This document shows positions 26,026 to 34,212 of a stretch of DNA of 38,965 bases, in pieces (position 1 is the stretch's first letter; every line of letters starts with the position of its first letter). Source of the stretch: Candidatus Altarchaeota archaeon. Its GTDB lineage: Archaea > Altiarchaeota > Altiarchaeia > IMC4 > QMZM01. Under the pieces are notes generated by a model. The model worked only from the letters and a program-made list of their open reading frames with translations. It had not been told where the DNA came from and ran no database searches. The translations under genes were made by a program, and so were the position numbers. The DNA lies in NCBI GenBank assembly GCA_030609775.1, contig JAUWTD010000006.1, forward strand, positions 1-38,965, in the 5' to 3' direction.

Positions 26026-26769
26026 ATGATTCGATTAGTTCTTTTAAGGCATGGGGAGAGCGTATGGAATAAAGAAAACCGTTTCACTGGCTGGACTGAC
26101 GTGGACTTATCTGATAAAGGCATATCCGAGTCAAGGGAAGCAGGGAAAATATTAAAAAAAGAAGGCTACACATTCGATATTGCTTTCACCTCGGTGCTTA
26201 AGCGGTCTATACGAACCCTGTGGATTGCCTTGGATGAAATGGATTTGATGTGGCTTCCAACCCATAAATCCTGGCGCCTAAACGAACGCCACTACGGGGG
26301 ACTACAGGGATTATACAAAAAAGAAACCGCAAAAAAACTCGGAGAAGAGCAAGTACATATATGGAGGAGAAGCTATGCGACCCCACCGCCCGCACTAAAA
26401 AAAACCGATGAACGCTACAGCGGAAACGACCCCAAATACGCTGACCTAAAAGAAGACGAAATACCCTTATCTGAGTGCCTGAAAGACACAGTCGAACGAT
26501 TCCTACCCTACTGGCATTATACTATTGTCCCGGAGATAAAGAAAGGAAAAAAAGTTATCATTGTAGCACACGGAAACAGCCTAAGAGCCCTGATAAAATA
26601 CCTGGATAACATCTCAGATGAAGACATCGTCGGATTAAACATCCCCGTAGGCATACCGCTTATCTATGAACTAGACGAACAACTAAACCCCCTTAAATCC
26701 TACTACTTAGGCGACCCAGAGAAACTAAAAAAAGAAACCGAAGCAGTCAAACACCAAGGGAAAGTTTAA
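26026..26769 (+). CDS. gpmA: 2,3-bisphosphoglycerate-dependent phosphoglycerate mutase
   Basis: A 247-residue histidine-phosphatase fold enzyme interconverting 3- and 2-phosphoglycerate. Catalytic H9 lies in [10 protein letters not shown], followed by [12 protein letters not shown] in [10 protein letters not shown] (about 88), and the second His in [10 protein letters not shown] (about 183). The length and motifs match bacterial dPGM. Many archaea use the unrelated cofactor-independent enzyme, so this copy may have been acquired from bacteria. TTTTATATCAT at about 25994-26004 is a TATA box about 25 nt before the ATG. Confidence 0.95.
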   Translation: MIRLVLLRHGESVWNKENRFTGWTDVDLSDKGISESREAGKILKKEGYTFDIAFTSVLKRSIRTLWIALDEMDLMWLPTHKSWRLNERHYGGLQGLYKKETAKKLGEEQVHIWRRSYATPPPALKKTDERYSGNDPKYADLKEDEIPLSECLKDTVERFLPYWHYTIVPEIKKGKKVIIVAHGNSLRALIKYLDNISDEDIVGLNIPVGIPLIYELDEQLNPLKSYYLGDPEKLKKETEAVKHQGKV

Positions 26770-26794
26770 ATGCTTTTAATCTGCGGGTGAGAAT

Positions 26795-27688
26795 ATGGGA
26801 CTATGGCAGACATGGGGTAGGTATAGGAGATTTAGTCATTCTAGCGCACTTCCTTATGCTGCATTCTTTCTTATAATGCTTGGATTAACCATGCTGCTTG
26901 AACCCAATAGACATTATGCTTCCATGATGCTGGGTGTCATTACATTATATCTAGTTATCCTGGGCTTTGACATGTTCAGAGAGATAGCCATAAAAAATAA
27001 GTTGGCTGGAAAAAAGATGATGTTTATCCAAGATGTTCCCCTATACTATGAATCCACACAGGCTCTCGTAGTTGGTTTATGGCTGATAATTTTGGCGTTG
27101 GCAGCTTTCCTTGATTCTAGCACACAATACCTACACAAAATCCTTGCAGTATTTCTTCTGGTTCCGGGATTCTATATGTTTAAATACTTCCATTGGAGGC
27201 GCAACATCAAAAACGAAGACAGATCCTATATCCCCCCTAAATTCAATAAAAACGAAGACATACATTATATACCCACATACCCTCACATACTTCAGGCAAC
27301 CGAGACCCTGACTGCGGGCTTCTTCATGCTGATGCTTGCAGAGTATGCTATGTCCCAGTACAAGTAAAACCAGATAGAAGCAATCATAGGTTCAATATTC
27401 CTATTATCTACTCTTTGGATGATCAGTTACGCCCGCAAAATCATCAAATACGATAAAATAAAAGACAACAAAGAATACATTAACTTCAGAAAAATAAACC
27501 AGGCCATGATTTTTGGACACATCCTGATGCTGATTGGCTTGGCAGCGATACTATGGCCTCCTCCACGATACCCTCAACAAATAATACCTGCAGCAGCCCT
27601 GCTAATAGCACCCTTATTCCTAAACTATGCAAGAGAAAAAATCCAAAAAATACCTACCCTGGAAAAAAACAATTGTCTGATACGTTAA
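26795..27688 (+). pseudogene. Four-repeat membrane protein interrupted by an in-frame TAA
   Basis: One frame runs 298 codons to 27688, broken only by TAA at 27365-27367. The first part (190 residues) and the continuation (about 106 more) together make four like units of two membrane helices with a polar linker. Unit starts are near LPYAAFFLIMLGL, QALVVGLWLIILALA, TLTAGFFMLMLAEY and MIFGHILMLIGLAA. The TAA falls inside unit 3, right after its first helix, where unit logic expects continuation. The simplest reading is a nonsense mutation (CAA or AAA to TAA) or a sequencing error; two separate proteins are less likely. SD GGGTGA is at 26785-26790. I do not recognise the family. Confidence 0.75.
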
Positions 27689-27828
27689 AACTATCTAATT
27701 CTCTATTTCCTTCAGGTTTCATCTATCTGCACCTATCAGAACATTCTTTGACCATGGTTTTTTTCGTTATATACCTCATAGCTCATATATTCAACACAAC
27801 AAACGAAAATCATAGTTATGGACGAAAA

Positions 27829-28101
27829 ATGAAACTACAAAAAACCTGGCTCGGACAATTTTATCTCACCATCCCACGGAAACTCATAGACTCCCCAAGC
27901 AGAGACTCCAGTGCAGGCTCTTCATCCGATATTGAAATCCGCATACCTGATGAACTTATAAACTCCGAAGACAGAGATTCTTCTCCCCATATCAAAATAT
28001 ATATCCCACAAAAAATCGTGAAAACCAAAGGATGGAAGAAAGGACAAGACTTAAAAACCAGATTCAATGAAAGAGGGAATCTGGTGTTGGAGGATGTCTA
28101 A
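27829..28101 (+). CDS. AbrB-like protein with triplicated leading strand
   Basis: A 90-residue protein. The C-terminal 37 residues look like one AbrB/SpoVT swapped-hairpin domain (IKIYIPQKIVKTKGWKKGQD, then a GNLVLED strand). Upstream are two partial copies of its first strand and helix: FYLTIPRKLIDSPSRDSS (about 11-28) and IEIRIPDELINSEDRDSS (about 35-52). So the strand-IP-helix unit occurs three times with a period of about 20-24 residues and Ser/Asp-rich linkers. AbrB folds are usually DNA-binding regulators or antitoxins. The start is ATG at 27829; CATATATTC at about 27784-27792 may be its TATA box. No toxin gene is nearby. Confidence 0.6.
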   Translation: MKLQKTWLGQFYLTIPRKLIDSPSRDSSAGSSSDIEIRIPDELINSEDRDSSPHIKIYIPQKIVKTKGWKKGQDLKTRFNERGNLVLEDV

Positions 28102-28262
28102 AAAATTGTTTTGTATCTACCTGGATGAGTCAAAAGGGATCGTGGTTTTAAAGAGGCTTCTTCAAAAGTGTTAGTTATTGGTTATAGTTTGTTCCCTTAG
28201 ATTCTCAGGAACCATTTCCTAAAAAACCCTAAACTTTGCAGCTTTTGAACCTTAGATAGCTA
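28102..28262. other. Intergenic stretch before tRNA-Cys, no gene seen
   Basis: 161 bp between the AbrB-like gene and tRNA-Cys. No frame carries recognisable protein similarity. On the minus strand, a T-run (GTTTTTTAGG, about 28217-28226) downstream of the tRNA could serve as its terminator. Confidence 0.4.
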
Positions 28263-28334
28263 GCTGGGGGGGAGATTTGAACTCCCGTTGGTCGGTCTGC
28301 AGCCGACTGCCTAACCGGACTTGGCCACCCCAGC
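28263..28334 (-). tRNA. trnC: tRNA-Cys (anticodon GCA)
   Basis: A 72-nt cloverleaf. The acceptor stem pairs GCTGGGG with CCCCAGC; the anticodon stem GTCGG/CCGAC encloses loop CTGCAGA with anticodon GCA; the T arm is GGGAG-TTCAAAT-CTCCC; the variable loop is 4 nt. There is no intron and no encoded CCA. A box A-like AATAAATAAC on the minus strand at about 28358-28367 sits about 26 nt before the 5' end. Confidence 0.96.
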
Positions 28335-28357
28335 AAGGAATGAAAGAGAATTGTTTA

Positions 28358-28367
28358 GGTTATTTAT
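28358..28367 (-). promoter_or_regulatory. TATA box of tRNA-Cys
   Basis: AATAAATAAC on the minus strand lies 24-33 nt upstream of the mature tRNA 5' end at 28334, the position expected for an archaeal box A. A hairpin CCTCT...AGAGG at 28442-28457 lies further upstream, in the leader region of the histone-fold gene on the plus strand. Confidence 0.5.
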
Positions 28368-28493
28368 TCTCTTTTTCAGGTTAAAAAATCCTGGCTTATA
28401 TCTTTTTAGAATAAAATACAATACTTAAGTAGCATAATAAACCTCTTTTTTTAGAGGGAAAAAAAATAATATTATTTTGTACGGGATAAAAAA

Positions 28494-29033
28494 ATGGTTG
28501 AAGAAGAAGATACAGGCACAGACAGTTTAGATGATTCAACAGAAAAAATAGAAGAAACCCAAGAAGATGTTGAGGCAGTTGAAGAGGGTGAGGGTATAGG
28601 CCGAGAATATGCTTTAGCTATGGCTCCTGTTGTGCGGATGATGCGAGAAGAGCTAGATAATGACAAGATCATAAGAAGCCGGGTTAAACGTGAAATGAAT
28701 CTGTGGCTTGAAAAAATATGCCGGAAAGTCACGACAAAGATTAATGAGTCAGAGTATACTGTAGTGGAGTTAGATGACTTCAAGACTGCGATAGAGCCCT
28801 ATGAGATGATCGACGATGTCGAACAGGAGCGTAGAAGAATAATTGCAACACTTGAAAAGATAAAACAAGACTGCGATTCATTGATACGTGATGTGAGCCG
28901 GAAATTCATTACATATGATGCGGTGGATATGGACATATCCGAGCCCCAGGACATATCCGGATCCCAGGATATTTCTGAGCTAGACGATGCAGATGATGCA
29001 GACGATGTAGCTGCTGTAGGACAGGAAGATTAA
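28494..29033 (+). CDS. Acidic-tailed histone-fold-like/coiled-coil protein
   Basis: A 179-residue protein in four parts. Residues 1-36 are very acidic. Residues about 41-106 follow the archaeal histone pattern: L-A-M-A-P-V-V-R-M-M aligns with the LPxAPxxRxx start of helix 1, a long helix 2 contains RVKREMNLWLEKICRK, and YTVVELDDFKTAI matches the T-x-x-x-D-x-x-x-A start of helix 3. The conserved Arg of the RT pair is missing (EYT). Residues about 107-138 are a likely coiled coil, and 142-179 an acidic tail with a repeated DIS/QDIS motif. No database search was possible. It leads a run of translation and lipid genes. An alternative is an unrelated helical protein. Confidence 0.55.
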   Translation: MVEEEDTGTDSLDDSTEKIEETQEDVEAVEEGEGIGREYALAMAPVVRMMREELDNDKIIRSRVKREMNLWLEKICRKVTTKINESEYTVVELDDFKTAIEPYEMIDDVEQERRRIIATLEKIKQDCDSLIRDVSRKFITYDAVDMDISEPQDISGSQDISELDDADDADDVAAVGQED

Positions 29034-29057
29034 AAAGAAGAGAAAAAAAAACAAGAA

Positions 29058-29474
29058 ATGGCAGAATACGAATACGGTAAATTATTGGATAGGGCTTGGG
29101 AGAATCTGCCTGAGAAACTGAAGGATCATTCAAGGTTTGAGATACCTAAGGTAGACTCCTTTGTGGAAGGCAACCAAACGATAGTCCGAAACTTCAATGA
29201 AATCTCAAGTATGCTTGGAAGAACTCCAAGACATATCCAGGTCTACCTATCCAAGGAGCTTGCTGCGTTAGTTATAGTGGAGGCTAAGAGACTTATCATT
29301 AATAGGGTGCTTAGGCAGGATATGATCAATAAGCGAATAAATGAATACGCTAAAGAATATGTGATCTGTCATGAATGCGGACGTCCTGACACAAAGTTTA
29401 CTGAGTTAGGGGGCGGAAAAATCATCAAATGCGAGGCATGCGGCGGATGGCGTCCTCTCCGGAAGATTAAGTGA
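29058..29474 (+). CDS. eif2b: Translation initiation factor aIF2 subunit beta
   Basis: A 138-residue protein, the usual archaeal size. The alpha-beta core has FEIPKVDSFVEGNQTIVRNF (about 27-46) and GRTPRHIQVYLSKEL; the C-terminal zinc ribbon has CHECGRPDT and CEACGGWRP. It is part of the aIF2 trimer that delivers initiator Met-tRNA. The stop overlaps the GTG start of DUF424, a pair linked in many archaea. It follows the histone-fold-like gene by 24 nt. Confidence 0.95.
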   Translation: MAEYEYGKLLDRAWENLPEKLKDHSRFEIPKVDSFVEGNQTIVRNFNEISSMLGRTPRHIQVYLSKELAALVIVEAKRLIINRVLRQDMINKRINEYAKEYVICHECGRPDTKFTELGGGKIIKCEACGGWRPLRKIK

Positions 29475-29776
29475 AAGTGATGTATGCGAATGTCTACCGG
29501 AGGGAAGATATTCTTGTTGCAGCATGCGATAAAGAAATAATCGGAAAAACTTTTACCCAAGGAGATAAGTGTATTAATGTCTCAAAGAATTTCTATTGCG
29601 GGGAATTGATGCCTGTACTTAATCTAAGTGATATGTTGTCTGAGGCAACTATCGCAAACCTAACCGGAAACAATGTAGTTGATTATGCTTTATCTCTTAA
29701 GTGTGTAGATGAGCAGCATGTGATAGAGATCTCAGGTATAAAACATGCCCAAGTCATTCTGCTATTAGACCAATGA
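29471..29776 (+). CDS. DUF424 family archaeal protein
   Basis: A 101-residue conserved archaeal protein. It has the family features AACDKEIIGKTF near residue 18 and NFYCGELM near 40, followed by an alpha-beta region ending in KHAQVILLL. The start is GTG at 29471, overlapping the aIF2-beta stop as GTGA; an ATG at 29480 is also in frame. Its constant pairing with aIF2-beta suggests a role near translation initiation or RNA, but no activity is known. Confidence 0.88.
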   Translation: MKVMYANVYRREDILVAACDKEIIGKTFTQGDKCINVSKNFYCGELMPVLNLSDMLSEATIANLTGNNVVDYALSLKCVDEQHVIEISGIKHAQVILLLDQ

Positions 29777-29777
29777 G

Positions 29778-30788
29778 ATGAAAGATATAGAACTTCCAAG
29801 AAAAATCATAGTAGGCGACGATGCAATAGAAAACGTCTGTGAAGTAGTATCTGAATTAGGTTTAATTGGAAAATCCTTGGTGTTGGCAGACCAGAATACT
29901 GTAGCTATTGCAGGAGACAAGGTAAGTTCCATGCTTGATTCAGATATATGTCTCCTTACCGGTCCGATGAATGAGGGAATTTCTGATGCAACCGATGCAA
30001 TAAAAGAAAAAAACATATCCTATGTTGTTGGAGTGGGTGGAGGAACTGTAATAGATACGACAAAGGTTTGCGCATACCATACAAAAATACCTTTCATAAG
30101 TATCCCTACTGCCGCATCCCATGACGGAATCACGTCTTCGCAGGCGTCATTGAAGGGGGAAAAGCCAACGTCTATGAAGGTGCATTCAGCGCTTGGAATA
30201 ATTGCAGACACTAAGATAATCGGCTCAGCCCCTCATCGGTTGACTGCTGCCGGATGCGCGGATGCAATATCAAATTACTCGGCTGTGTTAGACTGGAAAC
30301 TGGCGCATGAAGAAAAAGGAGAATATTATGGAGACTACTCAGCTACATTGTCTATGATGAGCGCCCAGATAATCATGTATAATGCAGAAAAGATCAAAGA
30401 CCATGTTGCAATACTTGTCGAAGCATTGATAAGCTCAGGTGTGGCGATGGGCATAGCCGGATCCAGCAGACCCTGCTCTGGTGCAGAACACCAATTCAGC
30501 CACGCACTGGATATGATCTGTCCAAAGCCTGTGTTACATGGAGAACAATGTGGTGTTGGAACAATTCTTATGACCTGCTTGCATGGGAAAGACTGGGAAA
30601 AAGTAAGGGAGGCCTTAAAGACAGTTAAAGCCCCTGTGAACTCAAAGGAATTAAATATTAGTGAAGAATACATAATTAAAGCATTGACGATGGCACATGA
30701 CATACGGGATAGGTATACTATCCTGCGGGATGGTTTATCTGACAAAGAAGCAGTTAAGCTTGCAAGAGAGACCGAGGTCATAGATTGA
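29778..30788 (+). CDS. egsA: Glycerol-1-phosphate dehydrogenase
   Basis: A 336-residue NAD(P)-dependent enzyme that makes sn-glycerol-1-phosphate from DHAP, the stereochemical mark of archaeal lipids. The dinucleotide site is VGVGGGTVIDTTK (about 87-99), then SIPTAASHDGITSSQ (about 112-126). Metal ligands are expected in GCADAISN (Asp), GAEHQFSHAL (His) and HGEQCG (His). It starts 1 nt after the DUF424 stop and is 6 nt before GGGP synthase, so the first two lipid steps are one transcription unit with translation genes. Confidence 0.95.
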   Translation: MKDIELPRKIIVGDDAIENVCEVVSELGLIGKSLVLADQNTVAIAGDKVSSMLDSDICLLTGPMNEGISDATDAIKEKNISYVVGVGGGTVIDTTKVCAYHTKIPFISIPTAASHDGITSSQASLKGEKPTSMKVHSALGIIADTKIIGSAPHRLTAAGCADAISNYSAVLDWKLAHEEKGEYYGDYSATLSMMSAQIIMYNAEKIKDHVAILVEALISSGVAMGIAGSSRPCSGAEHQFSHALDMICPKPVLHGEQCGVGTILMTCLHGKDWEKVREALKTVKAPVNSKELNISEEYIIKALTMAHDIRDRYTILRDGLSDKEAVKLARETEVID

Positions 30789-30794
30789 GGATAC

Positions 30795-31538
30795 ATGATG
30801 GATACGATAGCGAAATGGTTGCATGAGAAAGGCGAGAAACTGCATTTCACGTTAATAGACCCTGACAAACAAAAACCCAAAGAGGCTGCGAAGATGGCAT
30901 CAGATTGCAGCTCTTATGGCACCGATGCGATAATGGTGGGCGGTTCAACCGTAAACCGGATAAATGTCGGGGAAACCTCTGCTGCGATAAAGGATTCAGT
31001 TGATGTTCCTATTATCCTGTTTCCTAATTCAGTTAACGCAATTACTACGTTTGTTGACTACATATTCTTTATGAGTCTGCTTAACTCCAAGAAAAGGAGA
31101 CTTTTGATAGAGGAACAGTTAGCCGGAGTAATGGCTGTGAAAGAATCAGGTATCTGTCCAATAGGGATGGGATACATTGTCGTAAGCACAAGCACGAAGC
31201 CGACGACAGTAGAGAGGGTAACTGAATTAGATGTTATCCGGGAAGATGACATAGATAAGCTTGTGCGGTATGCTTTAACTGCAGAATACTATGGAATGCA
31301 TTGTGTCTATCTTGAGGCAGGTTCTGGTGCAGAGAAGCCTGTGTCTAATGAAATGATCAGCGCAGTGCGTGATGCCCTGACTATCCCTATCATTGTCGGA
31401 GGCGGCATAAGGGATGGAAAGACTGCATTAGATAAAGTCGAGCATGGGGCTGATGTAATCGTGACTGGTACGATAGCAGAAGAAAAAACACACAAGATTA
31501 AGGAGATAATAGACGCGGTTAACGGCTTCGTGTTCTAG
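30795..31538 (+). CDS. Geranylgeranylglyceryl phosphate synthase
   Basis: A 247-residue TIM-barrel prenyltransferase joining geranylgeranyl diphosphate to glycerol-1-phosphate, the first ether bond of archaeal lipids. Marks are HFTLIDPDKQKP (about 16-27), VGGSTVNR (about 48-55), FPNSVNAI, CVYLEAGSGAEKP (near 170) and the phosphate-binding VGGGIRDGKTA. GAGG lies 8 nt before tandem ATGs at 30795 and 30798. It directly follows egsA. Confidence 0.95.
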   Translation: MMDTIAKWLHEKGEKLHFTLIDPDKQKPKEAAKMASDCSSYGTDAIMVGGSTVNRINVGETSAAIKDSVDVPIILFPNSVNAITTFVDYIFFMSLLNSKKRRLLIEEQLAGVMAVKESGICPIGMGYIVVSTSTKPTTVERVTELDVIREDDIDKLVRYALTAEYYGMHCVYLEAGSGAEKPVSNEMISAVRDALTIPIIVGGGIRDGKTALDKVEHGADVIVTGTIAEEKTHKIKEIIDAVNGFVF

Positions 31539-31573
31539 TGTGTTACTTAACTTTTTAATTCTAAATAAAATAT

Positions 31574-33313
31574 ATGCCAGAGACCTTTGTAAGAGAGCCG
31601 ATTATTTCAGTTCTCGGGCACGTAGACCACGGAAAGACAACGTTTCTAGACTGGATTAGGGGGTCTGTTGTGTCTTCAAGAGAGGCCGGAGGAATAACCC
31701 AACACATTGGGGCAACTGATGTGCCCTTTGAGACAGTAAAAGAGATTTGCGGTTCCCTGCTTGATACATTGAAACTGAAGGTTTCGCTGAGAGGTTTTTT
31801 ATTTATTGACACACCCGGGCATGCGGCATTCAGTAACCTACGGAAGAGAGGTGGAAGTGTTGCAGACCTTGCCATACTCATAGTTGACATCAACGAAGGA
31901 TTGATGCCTCAGACAATTGAGTCAATACAGATTCTAAAAGATAATAGAGTTCCGTTCATTGTTGCAGCCAACAAGGTAGATGCAGTGTCTGGATGGAATA
32001 TAAAACAGGATATAAACCACCAACAAGGCCATGTAAAACAACACTTCGACAATAAATTATATAAGCTCATGGGGCAGCTTTCTGAACACGGATTCGATTC
32101 AGATTTGTTCTCAAACATAAATGACTTCGCAAAACATGTTGGAATCGTTCCAATCTCTGCTAAAAGCGGCTATGGGATACCTGCGTTGCTTATGGTTTTA
32201 ATGGGTCTCACCCAACAATATCTCACGGGTAAACTGACAATAGATGCTAGCTCACCTGCGAAGGGAACAATACTTGAGGTTAAGGAGGATAAAGGATTAG
32301 GTGTCACAATAGATGCGATCATCTATGATGGAGTCATACGGAAAGGGGATTCGATAGCTGTAGGCAGCAAAGAACCCATCCTAACAAAGGTTAAGGCTCT
32401 TTTGAGGCCTAAACCCCTTGACGAGATGAGGGATCCAAAAGACCGATTCACAAACATGCCAGAGGTTTACGCAGCAGCCGGAGTGAAAATAGCAGCCCCC
32501 GGACTAGAAAATGCGTTAGCCGGATCACCCATATACGTGGGTGGACAGGAGATGCTCGACAAACTCAAAGAAGAGATATCTGATGTTGAAATAAGCAGAG
32601 ACCAAAAAGGCGTTATCCTGAGAGCGGATACAATAGGCTCATTGGAGGCGCTCATAAAAACCTTAACTGAAAAAGAAATCCCCATAAAAAAAGCCCTGAT
32701 AGGAAAAGTCTCTAATGCCGACGTGATAGAGGCTTGCGCAGTCAGCCGGGAGGACAAATTTCTAGGAATTGTGCTTGCATTCAATTCAGAGATACTAAAA
32801 GATGCGAAAACATTATCTGAGAGCCGGGATATCCAGATCTTCTGTGGACAGATAATTTATAAGCTCCTTGAAGACTATGAAGACTGGGTGAAAGAAGAGA
32901 AACAGAGAGACCGGGTTCAGTTAGAGAAAAAGATCACCACCCCTGCAAAAATAATGCTTCTGCCTAAACATGTTTTCAGGCAGAGCAAACCTGCAATAGT
33001 CGGAGCCGAGGTTCTCGCAGGAACCCTATCATCTGGAAGCCGGCTTATGAGAGACGACTTGAAAGCTGCAGGCAGAATAAAGCAGATGCAAAAAGAAAAA
33101 GAAACAATAAAAACAGCCAAAACCGGGGACAAAATAGCCTTATCCATAGAAGGCGTAACAGTGGGCCGGCAAATCAATGAAGGAGACATCCTTTACTCCC
33201 TTCTATCACCTGACGAAGTCAAGGAACTATCCGAAGAAGACTTAACCGAAGATGAACTCTCTGTATTAAAAGACCTACAGAAAATACGCAGAGCAAAATT
33301 CAGCTGGAAATAA
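31574..33313 (+). CDS. infB: Translation initiation factor aIF5B
   Basis: A 579-residue GTPase that joins ribosomal subunits. The G domain shows G1 GHVDHGKTTFLDWIRG (about 15-30), G3 DTPGHAAF (about 76-83) and G4 NKVD (about 135). Domain II (GTILEVKEDKGLG), domain III and the C-terminal domain IV are complete. There is no long N-terminal extension, as in archaea. A TATA-like AAATAAAATATATG just before the ATG suggests its own promoter. It converges on the next gene with only 6 bp between. Confidence 0.96.
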   Translation: MPETFVREPIISVLGHVDHGKTTFLDWIRGSVVSSREAGGITQHIGATDVPFETVKEICGSLLDTLKLKVSLRGFLFIDTPGHAAFSNLRKRGGSVADLAILIVDINEGLMPQTIESIQILKDNRVPFIVAANKVDAVSGWNIKQDINHQQGHVKQHFDNKLYKLMGQLSEHGFDSDLFSNINDFAKHVGIVPISAKSGYGIPALLMVLMGLTQQYLTGKLTIDASSPAKGTILEVKEDKGLGVTIDAIIYDGVIRKGDSIAVGSKEPILTKVKALLRPKPLDEMRDPKDRFTNMPEVYAAAGVKIAAPGLENALAGSPIYVGGQEMLDKLKEEISDVEISRDQKGVILRADTIGSLEALIKTLTEKEIPIKKALIGKVSNADVIEACAVSREDKFLGIVLAFNSEILKDAKTLSESRDIQIFCGQIIYKLLEDYEDWVKEEKQRDRVQLEKKITTPAKIMLLPKHVFRQSKPAIVGAEVLAGTLSSGSRLMRDDLKAAGRIKQMQKEKETIKTAKTGDKIALSIEGVTVGRQINEGDILYSLLSPDEVKELSEEDLTEDELSVLKDLQKIRRAKFSWK

Positions 33314-33319
33314 AAAACA

Positions 33320-34096
33320 CTACAACTCGAAATCAATGTCTCCAAAAACAGGGACCTCCACCAGTTTAGGCCTATCTCGTATCGAATGCGTAGTAGTAGA
33401 CTGAATAGTCTTAAATACATGTGATCCAAGGAAAATCCATTTCTTTTTTATGCCTTTAACCTTGAAAAGCGGAGTAATCCCCTTTTTTGCAATAATCTGT
33501 GTGTGAATATTCTCTATATGGGTGGCATGGAATTTTGCATCCGTATCAGCTATATCTATGTTAGCTGCATTAATCTGTCCCTCTGCTTTTAACTCAATTT
33601 TCCCTCCCTTGCCCTGAGAGATAATAATTGTTGCAGACCCTGCTTGAGCGAGTTCAGTGATGACCTTCCACTCTTTTTCCCACTCCCTTCTCTCGTATCT
33701 TCTCATTATTTCTTTTCCAAGAGTGTGTGTATCTTCGATGCAAGGATTCAATATCTTATTTGCTTTAAACACAACACCTGAGGTGTTTTTGAATTCAATT
33801 ATTGCTCCTGCGTCAGCTTTCGTTAATGTGCATCCAGCCACCGGCGGCAAATTACCTGCAGCCTTAAGTGATATTACCACGTTTCCTGCCGACGAATACT
33901 GAAGATTCATCGGAGTATCATCTTCCCTGACCTCAAATTCAATCCCTTTCTCTTTGAGACTAGACTCTCTTTCGAATTTGTTTCCATCCATAACTCCAAT
34001 ATCTCCCAACTTTAGGGTTACTCCCGGAGACCATGTGGCAAAGTAACCTAAACCCTTATATATTTCCTTAAGATACTGTTTTTCTATTAACGCCAT
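33320..34096 (-). CDS. Conserved-looking soluble protein, unrecognised
   Basis: A 258-residue protein that I cannot place with confidence. It has no signal peptide or membrane helix. The N-terminal YLKEIYKGLGYFATWSPG and KLGDIGVMDGNKFERES look like conserved blocks. The middle has several predicted strands (GNVVISLKAAG, AIIEFKN, VVFKANKI) and a helix (GKEIMRRYERREWEKEW), followed by a Gly/Ile-rich strand region (SATIIISQGKGGKIELKA). The C-terminal VPVFGDIDFEL is acidic. An AT-rich box (AAATATTTTATATTAATA, about 34155-34172) lies 60 nt upstream. Possible pore-forming or binding protein, but this is a guess. Confidence 0.7.
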   Translation of the reverse strand: MALIEKQYLKEIYKGLGYFATWSPGVTLKLGDIGVMDGNKFERESSLKEKGIEFEVREDDTPMNLQYSSAGNVVISLKAAGNLPPVAGCTLTKADAGAIIEFKNTSGVVFKANKILNPCIEDTHTLGKEIMRRYERREWEKEWKVITELAQAGSATIIISQGKGGKIELKAEGQINAANIDIADTDAKFHATHIENIHTQIIAKKGITPLFKVKGIKKKWIFLGSHVFKTIQSTTTHSIRDRPKLVEVPVFGDIDFEL

Positions 34097-34212
34097 CGTT
34101 TAAACAGATATGGAATCCCGCTCGTATTTTATTGTTTTATCCTGGCTTTTAAGATAAATATTAATATAAAATATTTAAACATACTGAAATAAAAAAACAT
34201 ATGTTCCTGGAT

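Noticed and set aside
27365-27367. Stop codon as a recoded amino acid
   Set aside because: The codon is TAA; known archaeal recoding uses TAG (pyrrolysine) or TGA (selenocysteine), and no recoding element was seen.
27829-28101. AbrB-like protein as antitoxin of a toxin-antitoxin pair
   Set aside because: No small toxin-like gene lies beside it; upstream is a membrane pseudogene and downstream a tRNA.
28442-28457. Hairpin CCTCT...AGAGG as a riboswitch
   Set aside because: Only a 5-bp stem with a T loop before the histone-fold-like gene; no conserved aptamer pattern.
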